Below, one piece after another: positions 10,591 through 21,710 of a stretch of DNA of 64,000 bases. Position numbers and translations under genes: made by a program. The number at the start of each line of letters is the position of its first letter. Positions within the stretch are counted from its first letter, which is position 1. The DNA is from Volutella citrinella (lineage: Eukaryota; Ascomycota; Sordariomycetes; Hypocreales; Nectriaceae): contig JAWZSP010000005.1 in assembly GCA_034401135.1 (NCBI GenBank), forward strand, positions 992,001-1,056,000, in the 5' to 3' direction. The notes beneath the pieces were generated by a model, which was not told where the DNA came from, searched no databases, and saw nothing but the letters and a program-made list of their open reading frames with translations.

Positions 10591-11741
10591 GGCCGGCAAT
10601 ACACAGGCAGTGACGAGTTCAGACGGAGGGCAGCTGCATGGCCTTGTCCAGGGGTGCCGCGCTCAAAACATGGGATTGTACAGTGATCAATAGACAAAGG
10701 ACAGCTTGCGATAAACCAACATGCCGCGTCTGTTTGTGCCGGATACAATCGACAACGCGTCAGGATGTTTGCAGTCGGGCCGGCCAGTCAAACGACAAAC
10801 AGCAAATGGGTAAATAGGACAGGATAGGTACAGTCGCGGCAGTCGTGGCGACCGTGGTCGATGTGGTGCCTGGCAAGACAAGAAGCGATGAGAGGGACAG
10901 GCATGTGGCGGTGGATGCAGGGATGAGCAATGTTTTGGGGTTCGCGGCTGGATGCGAATGGATGGCGCGCTGGTCGTGACCGTGGGCGCTAGGCCGCTAG
11001 CTAACGGTGGTGGACCTGGAGCCGCCTTAGGGGCGGGCAGCGGCACCTGGCAGGACGGTAGGTGCTCCACTATTGCGGTGCTGCTTAACTTAAGGTATCT
11101 TAATTGCACAGGGTCACGGCATCAAGCCACAGTGGCTGGCGCCACTGAGGACATTTCTTTCCGACTGGCACCCGACTTTGATACCCGACTTGGGACAAGT
11201 GAAGGTGTTGTGCCACTTGACGGCTGACCATGAACCTGGAATCTAGGAATTTGAGGATTTGAGCCAACGTACAGCGACCGGAGAACTGGTTTAGCCGGTG
11301 CGACGGAGAGCCGCGCTAACAATCGATGCCGCCCCAGGCTTCCCCAGTCCGAACGATCCGCATCACGCACTTACATCACAGGGTCAACCCATGCCCCTCA
11401 TCCCACGTCAGCTTCCCTCGGGGATCTGCCATTTCCGAGGTCTGCATCAGAGAAGCATCGACGGTTCCTGCTTCTATGATGAAGAGTGAGAGACTGGATT
11501 TCCGCTTACAGAGTGCACGATGCAACAAGATCTCGCTCGCCAAGCAACAGGATCGGGACTTTGGTCCGTTAGGAGGGATTTGCCTCGTGTGCCTGGATGC
11601 TGCTACCCCTGGTTCGAAGCAGGCATATGCTCCATCATGCTTATGCTAATATAAACATATGCTTCGCCCTGATAATTCCTTGTTGAATTTTTGCCTTCAC
11701 CTTCATCGCTTCCCTCTCTCCGCACTGTCGCTGTCTTCACC
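10591..11741. other. Divergent promoter region
   Basis: About 1.15 kb between the disordered-protein gene (-) and the acetyltransferase-like gene (+). Probably 5' UTRs and promoters. The minus-strand frame at 10687-11109 is proline and serine rich and has no domain signal. Confidence 0.5.
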
Positions 11742-13296
11742 ATGGCCGCAACTGCGCCCCCCAAGCCCCTTCGCCGGCTTGGCGCGATGTAGGCTCAATC
11801 ATCTAAACCAATTGGCCCAGTGACACTGATGCTTACTGAAGTCTGCTAGGGATCTATTCAATTCGACCAGGCACTATATGGGCATCTATCGTGGTGTTGT
11901 CATCACCAGTCGCCATACCCTCCCCTCTGCAGCTGCCAAATCATCCCCCGACAACCCGGTGCTCTATGCTGCTCTTGGTCGTATCGTCACCGAGCATCCC
12001 ATGTTGCGCGTCGGAGTCCTTGGCCAAGACACCATGAAGGCGCGGTACTCCCACCTCACGCAGGTCGACCTCCGCAAGCATGTCGAGTTCCGCACCGTCA
12101 AGGCTGGCGATGACTTCGATAGCGCGATTGCCGAGATACACAAAGGGTGTTACGAACAGATGTGGCCGGATGTCGATACAATCTCTCCCTGGCGACTCAT
12201 TGTAGTCCAGCAGGAGGGCGAAAACATCCCCTTGGTCGAAGAACTCGTCTTTAGATACCACCATTCATTGATGGATGGTACCGCCGGCAAGGAGTTTCAC
12301 GAACATCTTCTCGCTGCGCTGCGGGCGGTCGCTGCCGACAAGATGCTGCCGGCAGAGCCCAAATACATCCTCGACTTTCCCAACACGCCTGTCCTCCCCA
12401 TTTGCCAGGAAAAAGCAATCGGATTCACTTGCACCCCGGGATTTCTGGTGGCCGAGGCCTGGCACGAATATGCTCCCAAATGGCTCCGAGGCGAGGACCC
12501 TCCCATCTGGTCTGGCGGACCAAGCGACATTTCCGCTCCGATGATGCCACGAGTCCGAGAGATCGACGTCCCTCCCGATGTCCTCTCCAAGCTGTTGACT
12601 GGATGCCGAGCCCACACGTCGTCGATAACCTGCCTTCTTCAAGCAATGTGCCTCGTCTCGATTGCGCGCCACATGCCCACCACGGATGAGAAACTAGGCC
12701 TACAGGCAGGCACTCCTGTGAACATGCGACCGTGGCTCAAGGATATCGACGACCCGAGCGTCCGCCACTCTCTTCGCACTCTTGTGAGCGAACCTCACTA
12801 TCGATATGAGCCCGAAACCCTCGCACACGCGCGGGCTGCGGATACGGACTTGAATGCCCTGCTTTGGCAGCATGCCAAGGCGATGAAGGCTGAGCTGCGG
12901 TCCGATCTCGAAACCATCACAAAAAACAATCTCGCAGACATGCTTCGGTATGCGGGAGACATTTTCGCGTATTGGAAGCGCTTGGACGGACAGCCGCGAC
13001 AGCTTTCGTGGATAGTGAGCAACCTCGGAGTCATGAAAGACGGAGACGGAGACGGAGACGCCAAGAGGGAGGCTGGTCCCGCCGACCGTACGATTGTGCG
13101 CTCAAGCTTCACTAACAGCCCGACATTGGTGAATGCTGGCATTTCCCTTAATTCCATCACCTCGCCAAATGGTCACCTGAACATCACAATCGTCCACAAT
13201 GGTGACGGGACGGTGCCTGACGAGGTATCGGATGGGCTGGTGGAGGATATGGGCGACTGGATCTCCCGGTATCACGACACCGGCAAGTTCGTCTGA
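11742..13296 (+). CDS. Alcohol acetyltransferase-like (AATase / condensation superfamily) enzyme
   Basis: Two exons, 11742-11788 and 11850-13296, give 497 residues. The join rebuilds RRLGAMDLFNSTRHYMGIY, which matches the N-terminus expected in this family. Acyl-CoA-dependent transferases of the BAHD/AATase fold use an HHxxxDG motif, seen here as HHSLMDG at about residues 153-159; a second conserved area lies near FTNSPTLVNAGIS. The likely reaction is transfer of an acetyl group from acetyl-CoA to an alcohol or amine; the substrate is not predictable. A short Asp-Gly repeat (13040-13060) sits near the C-terminus. No signal peptide or membrane helix is seen. Confidence 0.82.
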
Positions 13297-13844
13297 GGTG
13301 TGGACAGGGGAGAGGGGTACATCATGCACCCTTTAGAATTCTTGGTAGTTCTGTGTACTATGAGATCTAATGTATTATTGTATTGTAGGGTGACGCGGTG
13401 ACTGATTGATCCCGGGGACCTGGTGATGATCTGGTGATGTCGCCAGAGAAAGGCCGGTGTCGGTGTCCGTAGACTCATAGAGCCCTTGCAGCGTCAGGAA
13501 CTCGAGAGCGAAATCTACTATAAAACTAGCCATTGATCGTCGGCACCCACCTTGAACGCATCGCAGAGCAAATGGTAAACACCGCACGCCTCGAACTAAT
13601 CATCGCGCCCTCCAACAGCAGCGCCGTTACGACCGTTACGTCAACAGCGGCCCTCTTGTGTCTTGGGCCCCATAGCCAAGCCAAAGCCACAGCCAGAGCC
13701 ACATTGACCACGTGACCCCTGTCATCCCACCGAGTGACTCAAGCCACCAGTGGTGTTACCCCTCCAAACCCCTCCAAAACTTGAAGCGCAACCACCCCAC
13801 CAAGGCCTGAAAACTCCCCGTCACCGACAATTCCACCCGTCACC
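13297..13844. other. Intergenic, promoter of the aspartyl-tRNA synthetase
   Basis: About 550 bp between two plus-strand genes. Nothing beyond 3' UTR and promoter expected. Confidence 0.5.
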
Positions 13845-15727
13845 ATGGAGGGAGAAGCCGCTACCATCTCCAAGAAGGCCGCCAAGAAGGCCGAGGCAAA
13901 GGCCAAGAAGGAGGCCCTCAAGGCCCAGCGAGCCGCCGAGCGCACTGCCAACGCCGTCGCCGATCTTGAGCTCGAGGATCCCGCCCAAGACAACTACGGC
14001 CGCGAGACCCCCGAGACGCCCACCAAGTTCTCGGCCGACGCTGAGGAGGTCAACCTGCGCAGCCTGGGCGAGAAGCACGAGGGCAAGAATGTTATTGTGC
14101 GCGGATGGCTCCAGAACAGCCGCACCCAGAGCGCCAAGATGGCCTTTGTCGAGGTCCGTGAAGAGGGCAACTGGACCATCCAGGGTGTCGTCATGGCCAC
14201 CATCGCCAGCCCCGATGCCGAGCCCCCCGCCGAGGGAACGCCCCTCATCAGCAAGAAGATGACAAAGTACATTGCCGGCATCCCCGTCGAGAGTTTCGTC
14301 GCCCTCGAGGCCACCGTCAAGCGACCGCTCGAGCCCGTCAAGAGCTGCAAGGTCTCCGAGTTTGAGCTCCACATCACCAAGTGCTACCTGCTCGCCCCCG
14401 CCCCCTCCATGCTCGACATGACACTGGCTGCCTCCAACAAGGCCGTTGTCGACTTCGGCGAGGAAGAGGCTGCCCCTGTCGACGGCGACCAGCCTGCCGA
14501 GGGTGTTCCCGCTGCCTCCATGTTTACCCACCTGACCAACATCGCCATGCACAAGCGCGCGCCTGTCCAGCAGGCCATTGCCGTATGTTAAAACGCGATC
14601 AAATGTCTGCCAGTGCGCTGATTGACGTGATTTCCAGGATGTCCGTATCGAAGCCAAGGAGCTCTTCCGCTCATATCTGCGAAACAACCGATTCAAGGAG
14701 TTCGAGCCCCCCTGCCTCATTGGTGCTGCCTCCGAGGGTGGTGCCAATGTCTTCCGCCTGCCCTACTTCGGCCAGGAGGCTTTCCTCGCCCAGTCCCCTC
14801 AGTTCTACAAGCAGTTTGAGATTGCCGGTGGCCGAAAGCGCGTCTTCAGCGTCGGCCCTGTTTTCCGTGCTGAGAACTCCAACACCCCCCGCCACATGAC
14901 CGAGGTACGTCAATTGGCTTATGAAATGGCAGTGTAGATGGTGGAATCTAACCGCGCGCAATAGTTCACTGGTCTCGATATGGAGATGGAGATTGTCAAG
15001 GACTACAGCGAGGTTCTTGTCATGCTTGAGGGTGTGCTCCTCAACATTTTCCGAGGCATCAAGGGTTAGTCTTCGCTTCATTCAATTGGCAAAGAGATCC
15101 CAAATAGCTGACCACAAGATCTGTGTTACAGAGCGATGCGCCGAGGAGATTGAGATCGTTCGCGGCGTCTACCCCTCCGAGGATCTGTTGCTCCCCGAGC
15201 CCGGCAAGGAGGTTCGCCTGACCTTTGCTGAGGCCCAGAAGCTGCTCCGTGAGGAGGGACCCGAGGAGTTCCGCAACGTCAAGGACGACGAGGATATGTC
15301 GACTCCCCAAGAAAAGGCCCTCGGTGCCGTTGTCCGTGCCAAGTACAACACCGACTTCTACGTCATCGACAAGTTCCCCGAGACCGCCCGTCCTTTCTAC
15401 GCCAAGCTCGACCCCAGTGGCAACACCGTCGGCGACGGCACCCGCGTGACGAACGCGTTCGACTTCTTCCTCCGCGGACAGGAGATTCTGTCTGGTGGCC
15501 AGCGTATCAACGACCCCGTCGAGCTCGAGGCGCGCATCCGCCAAAAGGGTGTCGACCCTGCCAGCGCCGGTATTAAGGAATACGTGGGCGTCTTCAAGCA
15601 GGTCGGTGTGCCGCCCCACGGTGGTGGTGGTATCGGTCTCGACCGTGTTGTTGCGTGGTTCCTTGCCCTGCCCAGCGTGCACCTCGCCGCGTACTACCCC
15701 CGAACCCCCAAGAGGCTTCTGCCGTAA
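13845..15727 (+). CDS. dps1: Cytosolic aspartyl-tRNA synthetase
   Basis: Class IIb synthetase that charges tRNA-Asp in the cytosol. Four exons (13845-14582, 14638-14904, 14965-15064, 15132-15727) give 566 residues, the usual size. In order: a lysine/alanine-rich N-terminal helix typical of the eukaryotic enzyme, an OB-fold anticodon-binding domain (VIVRGWLQNSRTQ), then the catalytic core with motif 2 around VFRAENSNTPRHMTEFTG and motif 3 GGGIGLDRVV near the C-terminus. All three introns have consensus GT donors and AG acceptors and splice between conserved blocks without disturbing the frame. No mitochondrial targeting peptide is seen. Housekeeping gene; symbol follows yeast usage. Confidence 0.96.
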
Positions 15728-16119
15728 GGGGCGTGACGAAGAATGGGCTATCCTACCCAAGCTGTGATGAGGCATGTCGGAATGAATGAGCAATGGATGG
15801 TGTACTGTGCGGTAGCCTCGTCGGTCATTGTCTGGTGCGAGGAGTTGGTTTAAAATGTATCATGTGAGGACTTGGCTTCTCTGGTGGCCGGTCGATGCTG
15901 GGCCGGGTAAAGAGCTTATGATCCAAAGACTAGAAAAATAAAAGAAAGAGACGGAAGACATAAACCATGATTAAAAGCGCAGGTTCTTAATGAAGGTGGA
16001 TTCCAAACCGTCCAGCCAACGCAGCCGCTCCTCGCTGCCGAGTGACCAAACTGTCTCACTCTGCGGAATTGGGAGTAGTGCAGCAACACCTGCGTATCCC
16101 TCCCCCACTCCCTCCTCCA
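15728..16119. other. Convergent 3' region
   Basis: About 390 bp between the aspartyl-tRNA synthetase stop (+) and the stop of the small protein gene (-). Contains 3' UTR sequence only. Confidence 0.5.
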
Positions 16120-16545
16120 TCAAGTCCCAGTCTTCCTTGGCCTTCCCCCCCTGGTGTAGTGCTTGTGGTCCCCCTTGGGGTCACGTTCATGCAGATGCCA
16201 CTCCGGGCCCTGCTCCTCCTCCTGGCGACGACACTCGATGCACCTCTGGGGCCCGTGCCGCTCCTCGAAGCGCCTGGCTGCCTCCTCGTCGATTAGGGCG
16301 ACGGCCCAGGTGCGCTCCTTTGTCTCGCTGTTGTACTGCTGCACCAGGACCATGTTGTCAAAGGGCTTGCTCTCAAACTCCCAGCTGAACCCTGGCTTCT
16401 CCGGGATGGGCTCCACCAGCCGCATCCTCTCCAGGGCGTCTCGGCCGACGAGGATGTAGGGGTGCTTGGCCAGGAACTCTTCCACGGTGGGCTTCTTGTT
16501 CTCAGCGGCGGCAGCTCTGGCGGCGCTTCTGGTTTGAGGGGCCAT
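16120..16545 (-). CDS. Small hypothetical protein
   Basis: Single exon, 141 residues from the ATG at 16545. No family recognised. The N-terminus is Arg/Ala rich, the middle (about 20-90) looks folded with a WEFESKPFDN segment and an ALIDEEAARRFEER helix, and the C-terminus has a C-x2-C pair (RCIECRRQ) followed by charged residues and three histidines. Protein-like composition and a clean start support a real gene, but there is no functional clue and no co-regulated neighbour. Confidence 0.6.
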   Translation of the reverse strand: MAPQTRSAARAAAAENKKPTVEEFLAKHPYILVGRDALERMRLVEPIPEKPGFSWEFESKPFDNMVLVQQYNSETKERTWAVALIDEEAARRFEERHGPQRCIECRRQEEEQGPEWHLHERDPKGDHKHYTRGGRPRKTGT

Positions 16546-17545
16546 CGGGTCGGGTCGTTTCTGATGAGACTCAGGCTATAGCGTACTGTAGCGTCCGGAG
16601 GATTGGGCCTCAGGACTCAGTGTTGTACGAGAGAAGAATAACCAGATGCCAAGGTCAGGTATGAGAGAGAGATGGACACGTCTTGCCTTTTGATCTAACT
16701 GCGCCAGGGAAATGGGCATGTGCGCTTATTTATGGCGAGTTCCCTCAGCCAGTCATCACCAAAGTTCCATTTCGGGGCATACTCTTCCAGCGCACGGCCC
16801 GGGGCTAATCCTCAATGGTAGATGAACGTATTTGAAGAATACACATATCCCATTTCCAATTGCAGTCAGACCTCTTGTGCCATCGAGAAGCAATCGTGCC
16901 GATACCTGTGTCGCTACTGGGTGATGCCATGATGGAGATGGCTCCAAGTACCAGCTGAACGTCTCAACTGTTTACACGTGAAGGATGAGGGTTGGGAGAT
17001 GGCAGTTTAGATTTAGTTTACTAGAATTTGAGCGTTTGCTCATTATGCTCTAAAAGGGCAATAATAGGAAGCAGGAAACGGGATGCAGAGTCAATAAATA
17101 AACAGAACTGCCGTTGCTTTTACTCAGCACTCCATTGCGACAGTTGGAGACACAATCAATCGAATTAGCTTGTCGATGTCTAGGCACTCTTGCGACACAG
17201 CTCTCAATACCTATTGGTCGTGCGCAGTGCTAACGCGGCCAAGGATTTAACAACGCCCACACCACTTGCGATGAAGGCTTGTCGTACAACCGTGTGATCC
17301 ATGGCAAAGAAAACCAGATGCGTCATGCACAAGCCATGTGACTCCCTAGGTCGTTAGAGTTATTGGGCGCACATAGTTTCTTGATGTTGGTCCATCAGCG
17401 TGACTCACTCATTAAACTCCTGCCCTCTATATACCTCCATGTCCTGTAGCCAGCCCCGCCGAAATCTTTCAGCTGCTTTCATCCTTCACCAAAGCAGAGC
17501 CCAAGTCTCTCACCACAGCTACTCATAGTACTTCTATCCGTCGTG
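16546..17545. other. Intergenic between small protein gene and MetRS relic
   Basis: About 1 kb. It includes the promoter of the small protein gene and, at 17428-17433, a TATATA box 113 bp before the pseudogene ATG, as if the promoter had been copied along with the gene. No other feature seen. Confidence 0.5.
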
Positions 17546-17966
17546 ATGAATAAAAGATCCAACCAGCCGGTCCTCCCCGAGGCGGGCAAACGCAATATCC
17601 TGGTCACCAGCGCACTGCCTTATGCGAACAATGTGCCGCATCTTGGTAACATTATTGAATCGGTCCTTTCGGGAGATGTGTATGCCAGATACTGTCGAGC
17701 CCGTGGAATAATGTCCTGCTAAAGAAATTTGGCAACTTCGTCAGTCGCGTCGTCAAGTTGTCAACTCCCGCTATGCCGACACAGTGTCAGGGTCTAGTTA
17801 CAGCGAACCGGCCTGTGAGGAGTGGAAGCAGGAGATTAACCGTCTTCTAGAGCAGTACATCCAGGACTTAGATGCCGTCAGACTTCGGAGTGCTCTTTCT
17901 GTTGTCCTGCAGATATCCCAGCACGGAAATGCATTTCTGCAGGCGAACAAGTTGGACAATGCGTGA
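17546..17966 (+). pseudogene. Methionyl-tRNA synthetase pseudogene with internal deletion
   Basis: A broken copy of a cytosolic class I methionyl-tRNA synthetase. From the ATG at 17546 the frame encodes 58 residues that include the nucleotide-binding start [15 protein letters not shown], containing the HIGH-type signature (here HLGN), then YARYCRARG, and then stops at 17720. The next bases encode GNFVSRVVK and, after a one-base frame change near 17758, the anticodon-binding region ending SQHGNAFLQANKLDNA, which stops at 17966. The KMSKS-bearing part and most of the catalytic domain are absent. The remaining pieces are well preserved, so the copy looks fairly recent. It cannot make an active synthetase; an intact gene must lie elsewhere. 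Confidence 0.85.
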
Positions 17967-18759
17967 GGATGTGGTCATAGGGTAGGGTGGGCGGTCCTTG
18001 AGGCTATTCGAACGTGCTTGCTTAATGGTATTTCAGGATTGTCTGCAATAGAAATCAACGTGTATCTGGATCTTTATCTTTTGTACTACCGGATCCTGGG
18101 TGCCTCTCTGGCCGTGAGTAACCAAACACTAGTACAGCCAGATCTAATAGGAGATCATGATGTTGACATCACCATGCCTCTCACTGGATGATGTTCGTAC
18201 TCGTAAGAACACCCCGTATACTGAATAAATGCTCGGCAGAACTATGGTTATTTGATCCACACACTAAGAACCGCCGGATATATCGTTCGGCAGCTGCTCT
18301 GCCAAGCCGCGCTGGTGCGACTCTCTGCTCGGCTTCGGTTGGTGATGGGTGATGGTCATTTGCCAGTGGAGCTCCGGTGGAGACACAACACACATCCCCT
18401 GTTGACCACGAGAACACCTTCTGACAATTCTATTGTGGATTGTCGGAAAGTGAAAAGTGGGCATTTCGGCGGCACTCCAGACCACGGACCAAGAGACTGA
18501 CCGCCCCAATGGAAACACTGTACCAACCGGCCGGATAACTGACGTCAACCCGGAACCCGGCAGAGCCGTCGTTGCGCATCGACAGCTGCGGTCGTCTTTG
18601 CGCCATCCCGAGCGGGTCATTGGCCTCAGCGCCCCAACAAGCTTGCCGTTAAGCTTGTCCAACCTCCCGCTACCCGTTTCCGCCAGCGACGACAGCCCCC
18701 AGTGCCAGCGGGTGGCGCTTGAATTGCCGAATCCATGGCCGTCTGCCCACTGCCAAGGA

Positions 18760-18940
18760 GCGGGGACCCGCGGACATCAAGTCGGCTCAGCGTCATTGCC
18801 AGGCTTGCGTCTTTCAAAGGGCCGATTGCCCGGCCCTCTCGCGACCCTCAGCCCACAAACTAGTCACCCTATTCACCATTGACGGCTCTCTTAGCGTGGC
18901 CCGGCTCCGTGGGGACCCCAGACTACCCTTGGTTGCGGGG
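18760..18940 (+). promoter_or_regulatory. Cluster of CreA-type SYGGRG sites upstream of GH3 gene
   Basis: GCGGGG at 18760-18765, GTGGGG at 18909-18914 and GCGGGG at 18935-18940 match the SYGGRG consensus of the carbon catabolite repressor CreA/CRE1. They lie 0.6-0.8 kb before a secreted beta-glucosidase ATG, a gene type commonly under this control. The hexamer is short and may occur by chance. Confidence 0.35.
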
Positions 18941-19479
18941 GTTGGCTCCGAGGATTGCAGGGGATTCCGCAATGGGTGGGCCGGGCCAACCACACCACTG
19001 GAGATGTGATACAAAGGCTCTGGTTGTTGACCTATGTATTATTAACCATCTCCCAGAGTTCAGCCGGACGGCCCCATTTCCGTTCGAGGGCATCCACACT
19101 CAGTATCCCCTTCCGGTCTCGTGGCCGGACAAACACCCGCTACAAGTCTGCGTGTTGGCTCGGGTGTGAGTCGTGTCCCCACTCCCTCCGTCTGTCTCGA
19201 GGACATTGTAGAGCGGATTCATGCCTTTTACTAGCTGGTCGAGTAAATTAATCCTTGCCATCGCTGCTAAAGGACCCCATCTTGCTCTGAGGGCCCGACA
19301 TATGACCGACAATCATGTTACCTCTCGGCATCTGTCTCCATAGAAGCACCGAGCCTAACTGACAATCTTGACATGTCGGGCAACTTGAAATGGGCATTCG
19401 GATGGAAAAGGTGTGCTCACTGTGTTGGAGCAGGCCAACGCCGGTTCATTTTTTCGGCCGAGATGCCCGAAGAAAGCTG

Positions 19480-19487
19480 TATAAATA
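19480..19487 (+). promoter_or_regulatory. TATA box of GH3 gene
   Basis: TATAAATA, 78 bp before the ATG at 19565; good consensus and plausible spacing for a secreted hydrolase promoter. Confidence 0.5.
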
Positions 19488-19564
19488 ATGATTGAAATTC
19501 CCACGATGAGTTGTAATGTGTAGATCACCTCCCTCCAAAACTGTCTGCTCTTCCTAGCAACGAG

Positions 19565-21433
19565 ATGCTCAAGACTCTCGCCCTTACTACCGTGCTGGCC
19601 CTTGTGCCTTCATCGGGACTCGCTCTGCCTAGCCCAAGTCTCCAAGCTCGCGCCAACAGCACTCCCATCTACCAAGATGCCTCTCGCTGCGTTGATGAGC
19701 GAGTCGAGGACCTCCTGTCTCGCATGACGGTCGAAGAAAAGGCTGGTCAGCTTTTCCACAATGGCCTTTTCCCCGGAAAGAATGGTACTCTAGACGAAGG
19801 AAGCGAGACGCGGAACAGCACCAAGAACTACATTGTCGACAAGTACATGACCCATTTCAACCTCATCGGCGACATCACCTCGGCGCGGGAGACGGCCGAG
19901 TTTGTCAACCGCGTCCAGAAGCTTGCGGAGAGCACGAGGCTGGGCATCCCGGTGACTCTCTCGTCCGATCCCCGTCACCACTTCACCGACAACGTCGGCA
20001 CGGGGTTCATGGCCGGCAGCTTCTCGCAGTGGCCCGAGACTCTCGGGCTTGCGGCCCTGCGCGACCCCAAGGTCGTTGCCAAGTTCGCAGAGGTGGCGCG
20101 CGAGGAGTACATGGCTGTTGGTCTCCGTGCCGCGCTGCATCCCCAGATCGACGTTACGACTGAGCCGCGGTGGGCTCGCACCAACGGTGCATGGGGCGAG
20201 AACGCAACCCTGACGTCGGAGATGGTGGTGCCGTATATCGAGGGCCTCCAGCAGGACAAGTTTGGCGTCCACTCCGTCACCACCGTCACCAAGCACTTCC
20301 CTGGTGGTGGGCCTGGCGAAGATGGTGAGGATTCGCACTTTACGTACGGCAAGAATAACACGTACCCGGGAAACAACTTTGAATATCACCTCCTCCCCTT
20401 CAGGGCTGCCATTGCAGCTGGTACTCGCCAGATCATGCCCGCTTACTCGCGTCCCATCGGCACAAAGTACGAGCCTGTGGCCATGGGCTTCAACAAGGGC
20501 ATCATCACGGGTCTGCTCCGTGGCGAGCTGGGCTTCGACGGCATCGTCGTCACAGACTGGGGCCTCATCAGCGACGCCGTCATCAACGGACAGAAGATGC
20601 CCGCGCGTGCCTGGGGTCTCGAGGACTCTTCCGAGCTCGAGCGAGCGGCTCGCATCTTCGAGGCCGGATGTGACCAGATCGGCGGCGAGCAGCGCCCCGA
20701 GCTCGTGGTAGAGCTGGTCAAGAAGGGGCTCGTCTCCGAGGACCGCATTGACGTATCCGTCCGCCGCGTCCTGAGGGAGAAGTTCCTGCTGGGCCTATTC
20801 GAGAAGCGCTACGTCGACGTCGACGCTGCCGAGAAGCTCGTCGGCAATGAGTACTTTATGCGCCTCGGCGCCGACGCCCAGCGCCGCTCGTACACGCTGC
20901 TGACCAACAAGGATGGCGTGCTGCCGCTCAGCAAGGCGACCAGCAAGACCAAGTTCTACATCGAGGGCTTCAACGCCACGCTCGTCGAGCAGCGCGGCTT
21001 TGAGATCGTTGAGAAGCCCCAGCAGGCCGACTACGCGCTGCTGCGCATCCAGGCGCCCAGCTACCCGCGCCCCGGTGGCTTTGAGAAGAACTACCCCAGT
21101 GGCTCGCTCGAGTTCACTGACGAGGAGAAGAAGCGCCAGGCTGACATTTTCAAGAAGGTGCCTACCATTGTTGACCTTGGCCTGGACCGCGCCGTGGCCA
21201 TCCCCGAGCTGTTTGACGGCGCCAAGGCCGTCCTTGCAAACTACGGGAGCAGCAGCGATGCCTTCCTCGATGTTTTGCTTGGTAAGGTTGCGCCAGAGGG
21301 CAAGTTGCCGTTTGATCTCCCGCGATCGCAAAAGGCGGTGGAGGCGTCGTTGGAGGATTTGCCGTATGATTCCGCGGATCCTGTCTTCCGCTTCGGCCAT
21401 GGACTGAGTTATGCGGATGAGTGTGATGCATAG
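19565..21433 (+). CDS. Secreted GH3 beta-glucosidase / exo-glucan hydrolase
   Basis: Intronless, 622 residues. A signal peptide (MLKTLALTTVLALVPSSGLALP) is followed by the (beta/alpha)8 domain and then a C-terminal alpha/beta sandwich; there is no fibronectin III domain, which fits the shorter exo-glucanase-like branch of GH3. Substrate-binding KHFPGGGPGEDGEDSH lies at about 243-258, and the nucleophile is Asp331 in GIVVTDWG. Several N-x-S/T sites suit an extracellular protein. The expected reaction is retaining release of glucose from beta-glucosides or beta-glucans. The acid/base in the second domain cannot be assigned by eye. Transcribed towards the FAD oxidase, with 277 bp between stops. 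Confidence 0.9.
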   Translation: MLKTLALTTVLALVPSSGLALPSPSLQARANSTPIYQDASRCVDERVEDLLSRMTVEEKAGQLFHNGLFPGKNGTLDEGSETRNSTKNYIVDKYMTHFNLIGDITSARETAEFVNRVQKLAESTRLGIPVTLSSDPRHHFTDNVGTGFMAGSFSQWPETLGLAALRDPKVVAKFAEVAREEYMAVGLRAALHPQIDVTTEPRWARTNGAWGENATLTSEMVVPYIEGLQQDKFGVHSVTTVTKHFPGGGPGEDGEDSHFTYGKNNTYPGNNFEYHLLPFRAAIAAGTRQIMPAYSRPIGTKYEPVAMGFNKGIITGLLRGELGFDGIVVTDWGLISDAVINGQKMPARAWGLEDSSELERAARIFEAGCDQIGGEQRPELVVELVKKGLVSEDRIDVSVRRVLREKFLLGLFEKRYVDVDAAEKLVGNEYFMRLGADAQRRSYTLLTNKDGVLPLSKATSKTKFYIEGFNATLVEQRGFEIVEKPQQADYALLRIQAPSYPRPGGFEKNYPSGSLEFTDEEKKRQADIFKKVPTIVDLGLDRAVAIPELFDGAKAVLANYGSSSDAFLDVLLGKVAPEGKLPFDLPRSQKAVEASLEDLPYDSADPVFRFGHGLSYADECDA

Positions 21434-21710
21434 TTGTATAGATGCTAAAGGAACGTGTTTATGAAGTAGTTATGATTAGATGAACGAAGCTGATGATAAT
21501 TTATGGCTGGATGTGTGTCCCCTCTCTGGTTCATGACATTATATGATGGGCAATGTATTGTTTTTGATTGATTCTGTCTTCTTGACGAGTGGCAACGAGA
21601 TTCAATAAAAAGTGTTATTAATTGGCAACTATATTTAGAACTGTAGTCCATCCCCATCTAAGTGTCTATGTTTCGTTTCAACATCCATCAACAACAACCC
21701 CGACTTGCCT

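Larger units (their letters stand above)
17967..19564. other. Long upstream region of the GH3 gene
   Basis: About 1.6 kb without a convincing gene. The first 300 bp after the MetRS relic carry no recognisable synthetase sequence. The rest is probably the promoter of the secreted beta-glucosidase, with three CreA-like GCGGGG/GTGGGG sites and a TATA box annotated separately. Confidence 0.5.

Noticed and set aside
13821..14747. 308-codon frame antisense to the aspartyl-tRNA synthetase
   Set aside because: Glycine/leucine-rich shadow of a GC-rich conserved gene, crossing an intron of it.
19069..19082. CGG-N8-CCG at the GH3 promoter as a member of the cluster regulon
   Set aside because: Spacer CCCCATTT and the following TT do not match the cluster elements. 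It shows the bare pattern occurs by chance in this GC-rich DNA.
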